This document shows, piece by piece, positions 22,900 to 31,751 of a stretch of 42,968 nt of DNA. Each line of letters starts with the position of its first letter. The first letter of the stretch is position 1. Location: positions 1 to 42,968 of the forward strand of contig CAKTDC010000029.1 of the NCBI GenBank assembly GCA_934541015.1, in the 5' to 3' direction. Under the pieces are notes generated by a model. That model searched no databases and was not told where the DNA came from. It saw only the letters and a list, made by a program, of their open reading frames with translations. The DNA is from an uncultured Luteimonas sp. (GTDB taxonomy: Bacteria > Pseudomonadota > Gammaproteobacteria > Xanthomonadales > Xanthomonadaceae). The translations under genes and the position numbers were made by a program.

Positions 22900-24087
22900 T
22901 CAGGCCGCGCGATGGCGCGAGACCGGCTGCAGGTCGGGCAGGGCGCCGTCCCCGTCTGCGGCGTCGGCGATGCAGCGGTCGGCCTGTTCGATGTCGATGC
23001 CCTCGGCTGCGTACCAGTCCGGGCTGTAGTAGCTGTGGGCGTAGCGCTCGCCGCCGTCGCAGAGGATGGTGACGATCGATCCGGTTTCGCCGCGCGCACG
23101 CATGGCCTGTGCGATGTGCAGCACGCCGACGAAGTTGGTGCCGGTCGAGCCGCCCACCTGGCGGCCGAGGACGCGGTTGACGTAGCGCATCGCCGCCAGC
23201 GACAGCGCATCGGGCACCTTCAGCATCGCGTCCACGCAGGCGGGGATGAAGCTGGGCTCGGCGGTGGGCCGGCCGATGCCCTCGATGCGCGACGACGGTG
23301 CCGCCTGCGCCGGCGCGGCGCGGCCCTGCACCACCGCCGCGTAGTAGCCGTGGAAGGCCGAGCGCTCCGGATCGACGCAGAGCACTCGCGTGTGCAGGCC
23401 GCGGTAGTGCGCATAGCGGCCCAGCGTGGCGCTGGTGCCGCCGGTGCCGGCGCTGCACACGATCCAGGCCGGCGCCGGGTGCGGCTCCTGCTCCATCTGC
23501 CGGAAGATCGATTCGGCGATGTTGTTGTTGGCGCGCCAGTCGGTGGCGCGTTCGGCGAAGGTGAACTGGTCCATGAAGTGGCCGCCGCACTCCTGCGCCA
23601 GCCGCGCCGACTCGGCGCCGATGCTGCAGGCGCTGCGCACCAGGTGGCAGCGGCCGCCCTGGAACTCGATCGCCGCGATCTTCTCCGGCGAGGTCGAGGC
23701 CGGGATCACCGCCACGAAGGGCAGGCCCAGCAGGCGCGCGAAGTAGGCCTCCGACACCGCGGTCGAGCCGCTCGACGCCTCCACCACCGTGCTGCCCGCG
23801 TGCAGCCAGCCGTTGGCCAGCGAATACAGGAACAGCGAGCGCGCCAGCCGGTGCTTGAGGCTGCCGGTGGGGTGGCTGGATTCGTCCTTGAAGTAGATGT
23901 CGATGCCGGGGAAGGCGGGCAGCGACAGCGGGATCAGGTGGGTGTCGGCCGAGCGGTTGAAGTCGGCCTCGATGCGGCGGATCGCCGCCGCCGTCCAGGC
24001 GTGGTGACCGGCGCAGGCCAGCCGGCTGCTGTCGTCGATGAAGGGCATGGTGGTCGCGTTGAACGCAGGCGCCGCGGGAAGCGCCAT
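22900..24087 (-). CDS. PLP-dependent cysteine desulfhydrase/cysteine synthase-like enzyme (Cds1-like)
   Basis: The 395-residue protein is a fold-type II PLP enzyme. [20 protein letters not shown] carries the PLP-binding lysine; [16 protein letters not shown] is the substrate/phosphate loop; [13 protein letters not shown] and [10 protein letters not shown] are the glycine-rich PLP-phosphate loops. From memory it resembles mycobacterial Cds1 (L-cysteine desulfhydrase), which releases H2S from cysteine, more than CysK or CysM. ADTHLIP and NNNIAESIF are shared marks. I kept the ATG at 24087; an ATG at 24048 (MPFIDDSS) is also possible, and neither has a strong Shine-Dalgarno. It lies 15 bases downstream of the CcsA-like gene. 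Cysteine breakdown is an inference. Confidence 0.85.
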   Translation of the reverse strand: MALPAAPAFNATTMPFIDDSSRLACAGHHAWTAAAIRRIEADFNRSADTHLIPLSLPAFPGIDIYFKDESSHPTGSLKHRLARSLFLYSLANGWLHAGSTVVEASSGSTAVSEAYFARLLGLPFVAVIPASTSPEKIAAIEFQGGRCHLVRSACSIGAESARLAQECGGHFMDQFTFAERATDWRANNNIAESIFRQMEQEPHPAPAWIVCSAGTGGTSATLGRYAHYRGLHTRVLCVDPERSAFHGYYAAVVQGRAAPAQAAPSSRIEGIGRPTAEPSFIPACVDAMLKVPDALSLAAMRYVNRVLGRQVGGSTGTNFVGVLHIAQAMRARGETGSIVTILCDGGERYAHSYYSPDWYAAEGIDIEQADRCIADAADGDGALPDLQPVSRHRAA

Positions 24088-24102
24088 TGTCGCCGATGCG
24101 GC

Positions 24103-24891
24103 TCAGCCGCGCTGCAGGACCAGTTCCAGCACGAACTTGCTGCCGAAGAACGCCAGCACCAGCAGCACCATCGCCACCAGCGTCCAGCGCACGGCCTTGG
24201 CCCCGCGCCAGCCATAGCGCCAGCGGCCCAGCAGCAGCGCGCCGAAGGCCAGCCACGAGAGCACGCTGAGCACGGTCTTGTGCAGCAGGTGCTGGGCGAA
24301 GAAATCGTGCACGAACAGGATGCCGGTGAGCAGGGTCGCGCCAAGCAGGATGAAGCCGACCGCGATGGCGCGGAACAGCAGCAATTCCAGTTCGGTCAGC
24401 GGCGGCAGCGCGCGCAGCCAGTCGCTGAACTGGCGCCGGCGCAGCGCGCGCTCCTGCAGCCACAGCATGATCGCCAGCAGGGCGGCGATCGCCAGGGTGG
24501 CGTAGGCGAGCAGCGCCAGCCAGGCGTGCAGCTCCAGGCGCCAGTCGAGCGGGGTGCGCACCGAAACCCCGGACAGCGCGTAGCCGGCCAGCGACAGCGC
24601 GGCAATGGGGAAGACCACCGCGCCCAGCGCGCCCATGCGCCCGCTGGCCGCGTACAGCGCGGTCAGCGCGGCCATGCCCAGGCCGACCAGCGACAGCGCC
24701 GCGAAGAAGTGCAGGTCCAGGCCACCCAGCTGGCGCCAGGCCAGGAGGTGCCAGAGTGCGTGCAGCGCCACCGCGCCGAGCGCCGGCAGCAGCCAGGCAC
24801 CGGCACCGGCACGGCGCTCGCGCTGGACACGGCGCACCACCAGCCAGGCGGCCAGCAGGTAGAACGCGCCCGCAATGAGAACGATTGTCAT
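24103..24891 (-). CDS. CcsA/HemX-like cytochrome c assembly family membrane protein (YpjD type)
   Basis: The 262-residue protein has about eight hydrophobic helices. Histidines lie in LELHAWLALLAYA near residue 126 and in HLLHKTVLSVLSW near residue 206, the type of membrane-embedded His used for heme in the CcsA/HemX family. The family includes heme handlers of cytochrome c maturation, and YpjD relatives commonly sit next to ffh in proteobacteria, as here (divergent). The ATG at 24891 is preferred; a GTG at 24909 would add six residues. A direct role in heme handling is inferred; the short form lacks the full WWD domain of CcmF or CcsA. Confidence 0.85.
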   Translation of the reverse strand: MTIVLIAGAFYLLAAWLVVRRVQRERRAGAGAWLLPALGAVALHALWHLLAWRQLGGLDLHFFAALSLVGLGMAALTALYAASGRMGALGAVVFPIAALSLAGYALSGVSVRTPLDWRLELHAWLALLAYATLAIAALLAIMLWLQERALRRRQFSDWLRALPPLTELELLLFRAIAVGFILLGATLLTGILFVHDFFAQHLLHKTVLSVLSWLAFGALLLGRWRYGWRGAKAVRWTLVAMVLLVLAFFGSKFVLELVLQRG

Positions 24892-24932
24892 CCGGGAAGT
24901 GTCGCACACCCGGGGCCGTTCGGGCGTCCGCT

Positions 24933-24938
24933 TATAAT
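24933..24938 (+). promoter_or_regulatory. Consensus -10 upstream of ffh
   Basis: A perfect TATAAT in the context CGCTTATAATCGACGG lies 31 bases before the ffh ATG, in the divergent gap with the CcsA-like gene. No good -35 is visible, so it may act as an extended or activator-dependent promoter. Confidence 0.5.
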
Positions 24939-24968
24939 CGACGGCCGTTTCCGACCGCGACCGTGCCG

Positions 24969-26339
24969 ATGTTCGAATCCCTGACCCAGCGCCTGTCCGG
25001 CACCATCGACCGCCTGCGCGGCCGCGGCCGGCTGACCGAGGAGAACATCCGCGAGGCCACCCGCGAGGTGCGCATCGCCCTGCTCGAGGCCGACGTCGCC
25101 CTGCCGGTGGTGCAGGCCCTGGTCGAGCGGATCAAGGTGCGCGCGGTCGGCCAGGAGGTGCTCAAGTCGCTGACCCCGGGCCAGGCGCTGATCAAGGTGG
25201 TCCGCGACGAGCTGACCGCGGTGATGGGCGCGCAGGCCAGCGACCTCAACCTCAACGTGCCGGCGCCGGCGGTGATCCTGATGGCCGGCCTGCAGGGCGC
25301 GGGCAAGACCACCACCGTCGGCAAGCTCGCCAGGCTGCTCAAGGAGAAGCGCAAGAAGAAGGTGATGGTGGTCAGCGCCGACGTCTACCGTCCCGCCGCG
25401 ATCGAGCAGCTCAAGACGCTGGCCGGGCAGGTGGGCGTGCTGTTCTTCCCGTCCGAGTCCGGCCAGAAGCCGGAGGATATCGTGCGCGCAGCCATTGCCG
25501 ATGCGCGCAAGTCCTTCGTCGACGTGCTGATCGTCGACACCGCCGGTCGCCTGGCGATCGACGAGGCGATGATGGCCGAGATCAAGGCCCTGCACGCCGC
25601 GGTCAATCCGGCCGAGACGCTGTTCGTGGTCGACTCGATGACCGGCCAGGACGCGGCCGCCACCGCGAAGGCCTTCGGCGAGGCGCTGCCGCTGACCGGC
25701 GTGGTGCTGACCAAGACCGACGGCGACGCGCGCGGCGGCGCGGCGCTCTCGGTGCGCTACATCACCGGGAAGCCGATCAAGTTCATCGGCACCAGCGAGA
25801 AGTCCGACGGCCTCGACGTGTTCCACCCCGACCGCGTCGCCAGCCGTATCCTCGACATGGGCGACGTGCTCTCGCTGGTCGAGCAGGTCGAGCAGCAGGT
25901 CGACAAGGACAAGGCGCAGAAGCTGGCCGAGAAGGTCGCCAAGGGCAAGAAGTTCGACCTCAACGACATGCGCGACCAGCTCGAGCAGATGCAGAACATG
26001 GGCGGCATCGGCAGCCTGATGGAGAAGCTGCCCGGGCTGGGCCAGGTGCCCGAGCACCTCAAGCAGCAGGTGCAGCAGAGCCGGGAGGTGCCGCGCATGA
26101 TCGCCATCATCGGCTCGATGACGAAGAAGGAGCGGCGCAACCCGGCCCTGCTCAACGGCTCGCGCCGCGCCCGCATCGCCGCCGGCTCGGGCACGCACCC
26201 GTCCGACGTCAACAAGCTGATGAAGCAGTACCAGCAGATGGAAAAGATGATGGGCAAGATGGCCCGCGGCGGCATGAAGGGCATGATGCGCGGCCTGCAG
26301 GGGATGATGGGCGGGCGCGGCGGGATGCCGTTCCGCTGA
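24969..26339 (+). CDS. ffh: Signal recognition particle protein Ffh
   Basis: Ffh binds 4.5S RNA and signal sequences and delivers inner-membrane proteins to FtsY. The 456-residue product begins MFESLTQRLSGTIDRLRGRG (N domain), has the G domain with P-loop GLQGAGKTT, DTAGRL and TKTDGDARGG, and ends in the methionine-rich M domain (MEKMMGKMARGGMKGMMRGL). The ATG at 24969 matches the conserved start; frames further upstream are non-coding extension. It is followed by the aminotransferase and the rpsP operon, an expanded form of the ffh-rpsP-rimM-trmD-rplS order. The SRP RNA gene is not in this window. Confidence 0.98.
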   Translation: MFESLTQRLSGTIDRLRGRGRLTEENIREATREVRIALLEADVALPVVQALVERIKVRAVGQEVLKSLTPGQALIKVVRDELTAVMGAQASDLNLNVPAPAVILMAGLQGAGKTTTVGKLARLLKEKRKKKVMVVSADVYRPAAIEQLKTLAGQVGVLFFPSESGQKPEDIVRAAIADARKSFVDVLIVDTAGRLAIDEAMMAEIKALHAAVNPAETLFVVDSMTGQDAAATAKAFGEALPLTGVVLTKTDGDARGGAALSVRYITGKPIKFIGTSEKSDGLDVFHPDRVASRILDMGDVLSLVEQVEQQVDKDKAQKLAEKVAKGKKFDLNDMRDQLEQMQNMGGIGSLMEKLPGLGQVPEHLKQQVQQSREVPRMIAIIGSMTKKERRNPALLNGSRRARIAAGSGTHPSDVNKLMKQYQQMEKMMGKMARGGMKGMMRGLQGMMGGRGGMPFR

Positions 26340-26381
26340 GTCTTCGTCGATCCTCCATCCGCCGTTCCCGCAGTTCCTTCG

Positions 26382-26413
26382 GCCGTCATTCCAGCGTTCG
26401 CCGGAATGACGGC
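26382..26413. repeat. GTCATTCC-type hairpin between ffh and the aminotransferase
   Basis: GCCGTCATTCC (26382-26392) pairs perfectly with GGAATGACGGC (26403-26413). The 10-base middle can form a further GCG-TT-CGC mini-stem. The sequence resembles the widely dispersed GTCATTCCCGCG...CGGGAATGAC repeats of proteobacteria. There is no T-run, so termination is doubtful. Confidence 0.7.
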
Positions 26414-26455
26414 AGGGGATGCGTCCGGGGATGGTGACAACCAAGGATTGTGCCA

Positions 26456-27283
26456 GTGACCTCCGCCTTTTTCGACGGCCTGCCCGCCACCGCCGACGAC
26501 CTGCGCGCGCTGGCGCTGTCCAACTACGGTCACTTCACCTCGATGCAGATGCGCGCCCGCGCGGTGCGCGGATTCGACCTGCACCTGCAGCGGCTGAAGT
26601 CGGCGACGCGGGAACTGTTCGACCTGCGCATCGACGACGACCGCATCCGCGGCGCGATCCTGGCCGCGGCCGATGCCGCCGGCGTCGACGACGCCAGCGT
26701 GCGCGTGACCGTGTGCTCGCGCGAATTCGACCCGGCGCGTCCGGGCGCTTCGCAGACCGTCGACCTGCTGGTGTCGCTGTCGGCGCCGCGTGAGGCCGAT
26801 CCAACGCCGCTGCGGGTGAAGACATGTCCGTTCCAGCGCGCGCTGCCGCGGGTCAAGCACGTCGGCCTGTTTGCGCAGCTGCAGCTGCGGCGGCAGGCGC
26901 TGCGCGAGGGGTTCGACGACGCCCTGTTCGTCGACGGCAAGGGCCGGATCAGCGAGGGCAGCACCTGGAACATCGGATTCTGGGATGGTGCCGCCGTGGT
27001 CTGGCCGGAGGCCGAGGCCCTGCGCGGCACCACCGAACGCCTGCTGCAGGCGGGGCTGGCCGAGGCGGGGATCGCGCAGCGGCACGAGGTGCTGGCGCCG
27101 GGCGCGCTGCAGGGGCTGAAGGCGGCGTTCGCGGCCAATGCCGCCGGGGTGCGGGCGGTCTCGGGCATCGACGCCACCGCGCTGCGGCCCGATCCGGCGC
27201 TGATGGCGCGCCTGGCGGAGGCGCTGGCCGGCCACAGGCCGCAGCCCGTGGCCGCGGGGCCGGGGTGGGTTCCCCCGCGCTGA
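26456..27283 (+). CDS. Class IV PLP-dependent aminotransferase family protein
   Basis: The 275-residue protein belongs to the fold-type IV group that includes branched-chain transaminases, D-amino-acid transaminase and aminodeoxychorismate lyase (PabC). Lys134 in [20 protein letters not shown] is the likely PLP lysine, followed by [23 protein letters not shown], the E-G-S/T-x-x-N cofactor loop. I cannot choose between PabC-like lyase and transaminase. The GTG at 26456 has AAGGA 8 bases ahead; an in-frame GTG at 26450 is too close to that site. It sits between ffh and rpsP, an insertion in an otherwise classic gene order. Confidence 0.85.
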   Translation: MTSAFFDGLPATADDLRALALSNYGHFTSMQMRARAVRGFDLHLQRLKSATRELFDLRIDDDRIRGAILAAADAAGVDDASVRVTVCSREFDPARPGASQTVDLLVSLSAPREADPTPLRVKTCPFQRALPRVKHVGLFAQLQLRRQALREGFDDALFVDGKGRISEGSTWNIGFWDGAAVVWPEAEALRGTTERLLQAGLAEAGIAQRHEVLAPGALQGLKAAFAANAAGVRAVSGIDATALRPDPALMARLAEALAGHRPQPVAAGPGWVPPR

Positions 27284-27298
27284 TCAATGGCTTACAAT
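27270..27298 (+). promoter_or_regulatory. Probable promoter of rpsP-rimM-trmD
   Basis: TACAAT at 27293-27298 is near consensus and lies 50 bases before rpsP. The element 17 bases upstream, TTCCCC at 27270-27275, is a poor -35. It overlaps the end of the aminotransferase gene. Confidence 0.45.
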
Positions 27299-27347
27299 CG
27301 CCGGCTTACCTCGCCATCCTGGCGACTGGGCAACACCGGAACGCACC

Positions 27348-27605
27348 ATGGTCAAGATCCGCCTCACCCGCGGCGGCGCGAAGAAGCGCCCCTTCTACCA
27401 CATCATCGTCACCGACTCGCGCAGCGCGCGCGACGGCCGCAACATCGAGCGCGTGGGTTACTACAACCCGGTCGCGCAGGGCAACGAACAGCGCGTGACG
27501 CTCGACGTCGCCCGCGTCGACCACTGGGTCAAGAACGGCGCGCAGCTGAGCGACAAGGTCCGCAACCTGTACAAGGAAGCGGCCAAGGCTGCCCCGGCGG
27601 CCTGA
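27348..27605 (+). CDS. rpsP: 30S ribosomal protein S16
   Basis: The 85-residue protein begins [20 protein letters not shown] and contains [19 protein letters not shown], the conserved S16 core. It binds 16S rRNA early in 30S assembly. It is first in the rpsP-rimM-trmD-rplS set; rimM begins 34 bases later. Confidence 0.99.
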   Translation: MVKIRLTRGGAKKRPFYHIIVTDSRSARDGRNIERVGYYNPVAQGNEQRVTLDVARVDHWVKNGAQLSDKVRNLYKEAAKAAPAA

Positions 27606-27639
27606 TGCGCCGGCCGCGCCTGCGCGTGGCCACCTTCGC

Positions 27640-28152
27640 ATGAGCACACCGACGCGCCTCATCCTGGTCGGCAGGATCCACGGCGCGTTCGGCGTGCGTG
27701 GCGAACTCAAGCTCGAATCCTTCACCGATCCGGCGACGGCGATCCTGCGCTATCGCCCGTGGACGCTGCGTGCGCCAACGGGCGGCGAACGCGGGATCGA
27801 TGGTGCGCGCGGCCGGCAGACGGCCAAGGGCATCGTGCTGACCCTGCCCGGGGTGGACGACCGCGATGCCGCCGAGGCGATGCGCGGCGTCGAGATCCTG
27901 GTGCCGCGCTCGGCGCTGCCGCCCCCCGGCCCGGGCGAGTACTACTGGGTCGACCTCGAAGGCCTGCGCGTGGTCAATACCGCGGGCGCCGACCTGGGCT
28001 CGGTCTCGCACCTGTTCGCCACCGGCGCCAACGACGTCCTGGTGGCGACCGGCGAGCGCGAGCGCATGATCCCTTTCATCGTGCCCGACTACATCGTCTC
28101 GGTGGACTTCGACGCCGGCGTGGTGACGGTGGATTGGGACGAGGAGTTCTGA
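27640..28152 (+). CDS. rimM: Ribosome maturation factor RimM
   Basis: RimM assists assembly of the 30S head and binds S19. The 170-residue protein has the N-terminal domain with RLILVGRIHGAFGVRGELKL and the C-terminal PRC-barrel (YYWVDLEGLRVVN, then VPDYIVSVDFDAGVVTVDWD). The VRGELKLESFTD segment and the VDW ending are family marks. It lies between rpsP and trmD; a GGGATT repeat separates it from trmD. Confidence 0.97.
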   Translation: MSTPTRLILVGRIHGAFGVRGELKLESFTDPATAILRYRPWTLRAPTGGERGIDGARGRQTAKGIVLTLPGVDDRDAAEAMRGVEILVPRSALPPPGPGEYYWVDLEGLRVVNTAGADLGSVSHLFATGANDVLVATGERERMIPFIVPDYIVSVDFDAGVVTVDWDEEF

Positions 28153-28159
28153 AGGGCCG

Positions 28160-28235
28160 GGATCGGGAATCCGGGATTCGGGATTCGTAAAAGCGGAATC
28201 CGGCCTGTAGCCTTCCCAGTCCCCAATCCCCAATC
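28160..28235. repeat. GGGATT-type intergenic repeat element, copy upstream of trmD
   Basis: GGGAATCC and GGGATTCG units on the left (about 28165-28188) are followed by GTAAAAGCGGAA and then the inverse CCCAATCC units (about 28220-28235), just before the trmD ATG. The layout matches the copy before obgE (about 10915-11034). It interrupts the rimM-trmD pair and may influence co-expression. Confidence 0.65.
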
Positions 28236-28243
28236 CCGGCTCC

Positions 28244-28990
28244 ATGCGCATCGACGTCATCACCCTGTTCCCCGAATTCATCGCGCAGTGTGCGGGACTG
28301 GGCGTGGTCGGGCGGGCGCAGGAGCGGGGGCTGGTGTCGGTGCACGGCTGGAATCCGCGCGACCATGCCGAGGGCAACTACCGGCGGGTGGACGACCGCC
28401 CCTTCGGCGGCGGCCCGGGCATGGTGATGCTGATCGACCCGCTGCGGGCGGCCATCGTGGCGGCCCGCGCGGCCGATCCGGCGCCGGTGGCGCTGGCCTA
28501 CCTCAGCCCGCAGGGCGCGCCGCTGACCCAGGCGAAGGTGCGCGAGCTGGCCGGGCGCGAGCGCCTGCTGCTGCTGTGCGGCCGCTACGAAGGCGTCGAC
28601 GAGCGGCTGCTCGCGGCCGAGGTGGACGAGGAGATCTCGATCGGCGACTACGTGCTGTCCGGCGGCGAGCTGGCGGCCGCGGTGGTGATCGACGCCGTTT
28701 CCAGGCTGCAGGAGGGGGCGCTGAACGATGCCGGATCGGCCGCCCAGGACAGTTTCGGCAGCGACGGCCTGCTCGACTGCCCCCACTACACCCGCCCGGT
28801 CGAGCACGCGCTGGGGACGGTCCCGCCGGTGCTGGTGTCGGGCAACCACGCCGAAATCGCCGCCTGGCGCCGCCGGCAGAGCCTGCTGCGGACCCTGCAG
28901 CGGCGCCCCGACCTGCTGGCGGCAGCCAGGCTGGACGAGGCCGAGCGGCGCTGGCTCGCGGAGCAGGGCGGAGACTCCGGGCAGGCCTGA
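28244..28990 (+). CDS. trmD: tRNA (guanine-37-N1) methyltransferase
   Basis: TrmD methylates G37 next to the anticodon and prevents frameshifting. The 248-residue protein has the trefoil-knot SAM site: [28 protein letters not shown] and [18 protein letters not shown]. The start [12 protein letters not shown] and FGGGPGMVM are diagnostic. It is preceded by the GGGATT repeat and followed, after about 200 bases, by rplS, a wider gap than in most relatives I recall. Confidence 0.98.
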   Translation: MRIDVITLFPEFIAQCAGLGVVGRAQERGLVSVHGWNPRDHAEGNYRRVDDRPFGGGPGMVMLIDPLRAAIVAARAADPAPVALAYLSPQGAPLTQAKVRELAGRERLLLLCGRYEGVDERLLAAEVDEEISIGDYVLSGGELAAAVVIDAVSRLQEGALNDAGSAAQDSFGSDGLLDCPHYTRPVEHALGTVPPVLVSGNHAEIAAWRRRQSLLRTLQRRPDLLAAARLDEAERRWLAEQGGDSGQA

Positions 28991-29018
28991 GCGCAAGGCG
29001 GGCGGCCGCGGTGGCACG

Positions 29019-29064
29019 GGTTCCCGGTCCCCGGTCCGGGAGCCCGGGGACAGGCACTGGAACC
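29019..29064. other. Nested GC hairpin in the trmD-rplS gap
   Basis: An inner stem GTCCCCGG (29027-29034) / CCGGGGAC (29044-29051) sits inside an outer pair GGTTCC (29019-29024) / GGAACC (29059-29064). It lacks a T-run, so it is a possible pause site or attenuator between trmD and the rplS promoter rather than a plain terminator. Confidence 0.4.
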
Positions 29065-29081
29065 GGGCGGTCCTTCCCCGC

Positions 29082-29087
29082 TACAAT
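29082..29087 (+). promoter_or_regulatory. Possible -10 of a separate rplS promoter
   Basis: TACAAT in the context CGCTACAATAGGC lies about 105 bases before the rplS ATG. The -35 region is poor. It suggests that L19 can be transcribed separately from trmD. Confidence 0.4.
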
Positions 29088-29192
29088 AGGCGGCTGGGTC
29101 CGTCCCAGCATTGCTGTACCCATGCCAGGAGCGTGCGTCCACGTGCACCACGCCCACAATCATTCCAACAGGCACCAGCCAGAGATACCGTC

Positions 29193-29615
29193 ATGACCAC
29201 CAAGCCCTCCCTCAACACCCTGCTGCAGGATTTCGAATCCGCGCAGGCAGAACGCAAGCTTCCCGACTTCGGCCCCGGCGACACCGTCATCGTCAACGTC
29301 AAGGTCAAGGAAGGCAACCGCGAGCGCGTCCAGGCCTACGAGGGCGTGGTCATCGGCAAGAAGAACGCCGGCCTCAACTCCGCCTTCACCGTGCGCAAGA
29401 TCTCGCACGGCTTCGGCGTCGAGCGCGTGTTCCAGAGCCACAGCCCGACCATCGAGTCGGTGCAGGTCAAGCGCCGCGGCGCCGTGCGCGCCGGCAAGCT
29501 GTACTACCTGCGCGGCCTGCAGGGCCGCAAGGCGCGCATCAAGGAAGACCTGTCCGCCCAGGCGCGGGCCAAGAACGCCGCTGCCGCTGCCGCCGCAGCC
29601 GAGTCGGGCGAGTAA
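29193..29615 (+). CDS. rplS: 50S ribosomal protein L19
   Basis: The 140-residue protein contains the L19 core: [21 protein letters not shown], then [20 protein letters not shown] and [17 protein letters not shown]19 lies at the 30S-50S interface. The C-terminus carries a short Ala-rich tail ([13 protein letters not shown]) beyond the conserved core. The ATG at 29193 gives [19 protein letters not shown] terminator follows at 29669. Confidence 0.98.
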   Translation: MTTKPSLNTLLQDFESAQAERKLPDFGPGDTVIVNVKVKEGNRERVQAYEGVVIGKKNAGLNSAFTVRKISHGFGVERVFQSHSPTIESVQVKRRGAVRAGKLYYLRGLQGRKARIKEDLSAQARAKNAAAAAAAAESGE

Positions 29616-29668
29616 CCAGCAGCAGGCCACGCCGCCGGCGCCACGGGCCCGGCGTTGCACCAGAACGG

Positions 29669-29697
29669 ACAGCCGCCCTTGGGCGGCTGTTCGCGTT
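29669..29697 (+). terminator. Terminator after rplS
   Basis: ACAGCCGCCC (29669-29678) pairs with GGGCGGCTGT (29681-29690) as a perfect 10-bp stem, followed by TCGCGTTT. The T-run is broken. Confidence 0.6.
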
Positions 29698-29746
29698 TCC
29701 GGGCCTGCGTCCATTCCCGTCTGCGGCGCGGCGGTGGCCGGGCGGC

Positions 29747-31255
29747 TCAGTCGGCCGCGGCGACGGCCGTTTCGCGCACCGGTTCGTCCGCGGACGGCCC
29801 GGCCGCCGCCCGCGGGCAGGGATCGGCCACCGGCGCGGGAGGCTGGGCCGGAATCTCGGCCGGGATCGCGACCGTATCGTTGTCGGAGGCGAGCATGCGC
29901 GCCTGGCGCCAGCCGCCCCAGCGGTAGTAGGCCAGCGACAGCAGCATCGCGCACAGCGCGCTCACCGGGAAGCTGAGCCAGATCGCGTCGGCGCCCAGCA
30001 CCGGCTGCAGCTGGCTGGCGAAGGGCACGCGCACGCCCCAGAGCGCAAACACCAGGATCAGCAGCGGCGGGACCACCGCGCCCGTGGAGCGCACCACACC
30101 GGCGACCACGAAGTTCACGCCGAAGAACAGGAACGACCAGATCGCGACCAGGTTGATATGCTGGCCGACCGCGATCGAAGGGCTGCCCGGCGGCAGGAAC
30201 AGCGACAGGATCTGCGGCCCGAACAGCAGCAGCGGTGCGATCAGCACGCCAGTCAGCAGGAAGTTGAAGGCCACGCCCGCGCGCGTGGTGCCCTCCACCC
30301 GGTCCCAGCGCCCGGCGCCGACGTTCTGCGCGGCCATCGAGGTGCAGGCCGCGCCCATCGCCATCGCCGGCATCTGCACGTAGGTCCACAGCTGCAGGGT
30401 GGCGCCGTAGGCCGAGGCGGTGTCGACGCCGTGGGCGTTGACCATGCTGATCATCACCAGCATCGCCAGCGACACCAGGATCATCTGCAGGCCCATGGGC
30501 ACGCCCTTGACCACCAGCGCGCGCACGATCCGGAAGTCCGGCACATAGGCGCGCAGCTCGCTGCGCGGAATCCACAGCGGGTGCCTGCGCCAGCGCAGCC
30601 AGGCCAGCAGGCCGGCGAGGCTGATCGCATTCGCGACCAGGGTCGCGCCTGCGGACCCGGCGATGCCCATTTCCGGGAACGGGCCGAGACCGAAGATCAG
30701 CAGCGGGTTGACGATGATGTCGATCACCACCACCAGCGCCAGGAACGCGAACGGCGTGCGGGTGTCGCCCGCGCCGCGCAGGACCGCGCTGATGAAGGCG
30801 AACATGTACAGGAACGGCACCGCCAGGAAGATCACCTGCAGATAGGCTTCGGCCAGCGGCAGCGAGGCCTCGGGCGTGCCCATCCACGACAGGATGTGGC
30901 GCGCCAGCGGCAGGCCGGCGGCGGCCACCACCAGCGAGACCGCGCCGAAGAAGCTGGCGCTGCTGCCGATCACCCGCCGCGCCTGCACGGGGTCCTTGGC
31001 GCCGATCGCCTGCGCGACGAGGATGGTCGCGGCCATGCCGATGCCGAACACCGAGCCGAGCAGGAAGAACATGATGTTGTTGGCATTGGCGGTGGCGACC
31101 AGTGCCTCCTCGCCGAGGAAGCGGCCCACCCAGACCGCGTTCACCGAGCCGTTCAGCGATTGCAGCACGTTGCCGCCCAGGATCGGCAGCGCGAACACCA
31201 GCAGGGTGGGGGCGATGGCGCCGTGGGTAAGGTCGCGCGTGGAGGTTTTCGGCAT
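29747..31255 (-). CDS. MATE family multidrug efflux transporter
   Basis: The 502-residue inner-membrane protein has 12 hydrophobic helices and two MatE repeats. Marks include LPILGGNVLQSLNGSVNAVW (first helix), GRFLGEEALVATANANN and VLRGAGDTRTPF. The family uses sodium or proton gradients to expel cationic drugs or oxidised metabolites. The C-terminal 45 residues are a hydrophilic Pro/Ala-rich tail. It converges with rplS at the terminator and is divergent from hslR. Substrates cannot be predicted. Confidence 0.93.
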   Translation of the reverse strand: MPKTSTRDLTHGAIAPTLLVFALPILGGNVLQSLNGSVNAVWVGRFLGEEALVATANANNIMFFLLGSVFGIGMAATILVAQAIGAKDPVQARRVIGSSASFFGAVSLVVAAAGLPLARHILSWMGTPEASLPLAEAYLQVIFLAVPFLYMFAFISAVLRGAGDTRTPFAFLALVVVIDIIVNPLLIFGLGPFPEMGIAGSAGATLVANAISLAGLLAWLRWRRHPLWIPRSELRAYVPDFRIVRALVVKGVPMGLQMILVSLAMLVMISMVNAHGVDTASAYGATLQLWTYVQMPAMAMGAACTSMAAQNVGAGRWDRVEGTTRAGVAFNFLLTGVLIAPLLLFGPQILSLFLPPGSPSIAVGQHINLVAIWSFLFFGVNFVVAGVVRSTGAVVPPLLILVFALWGVRVPFASQLQPVLGADAIWLSFPVSALCAMLLSLAYYRWGGWRQARMLASDNDTVAIPAEIPAQPPAPVADPCPRAAAGPSADEPVRETAVAAAD

Positions 31256-31304
31256 CCGGCCATCGTGCCAGAAGCGGCGGCGGCACTGGCGCTAGAATCG
31301 GGCC

Positions 31305-31721
31305 ATGGCGCAACAGCTGGCCGAATCCGGACGCGCGTCCGGTGTCCGCATCGACGTGTGGCTCTGGGCCGCGCGTTTTTTCCGCACGCGCAGCCTGGCC
31401 AGGCAGGCGGTGGAGACCGGCAAGGTGGAGGTCGGCGGGCAGCGGCCGAAGGCTTCGCGCGCGGTGCGCGTGGGCGATGCGCTGCGCGTGGTGCGCGGCG
31501 ATGAAGCATTCGAGGTCGAGGTGCTGGGCCTGTCGGACACGCGCGGCCCGGCGCCGGTGGCGCGCCTGCTCTATCGCGAGTCGGAAGCGTCGATCAGGGC
31601 GCGCGAGGAGGCCCTGCTGCAGCGGCGCGCCGCGCGCGACGGCTACCGGCCGCCGGAGCATCGGCCGGACAAGCGGGCGCGGCGCCTGATCCGCGCGCTG
31701 GGGGACATCGATGCCACCTGA
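31305..31721 (+). CDS. hslR: Hsp15-like RNA-binding S4 domain protein
   Basis: The 138-residue protein has an S4 RNA-binding domain at about residues 14-70 (RIDVWLWAARFFRTRSLARQ, then KVEVGGQRPKASRAVRVGD) and a basic C-terminal tail (RRAARDGYRPPEHRPDKRARR). E. coli Hsp15 is a heat-induced factor that recycles stalled 50S subunits bearing nascent chain-tRNA. The length matches. It starts 49 bases from the divergent MATE gene, and the small lipoprotein gene follows. Confidence 0.93.
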   Translation: MAQQLAESGRASGVRIDVWLWAARFFRTRSLARQAVETGKVEVGGQRPKASRAVRVGDALRVVRGDEAFEVEVLGLSDTRGPAPVARLLYRESEASIRAREEALLQRRAARDGYRPPEHRPDKRARRLIRALGDIDAT

Positions 31722-31751
31722 GCACCGGGTCCGCGACAGGGAGGAAAACGC

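Noticed and set aside
29580..29615. Ala-rich tail of L19 as a frameshift artefact
   Set aside because: The reading frame stays open and stops properly; such tails occur in high-GC L19 proteins.
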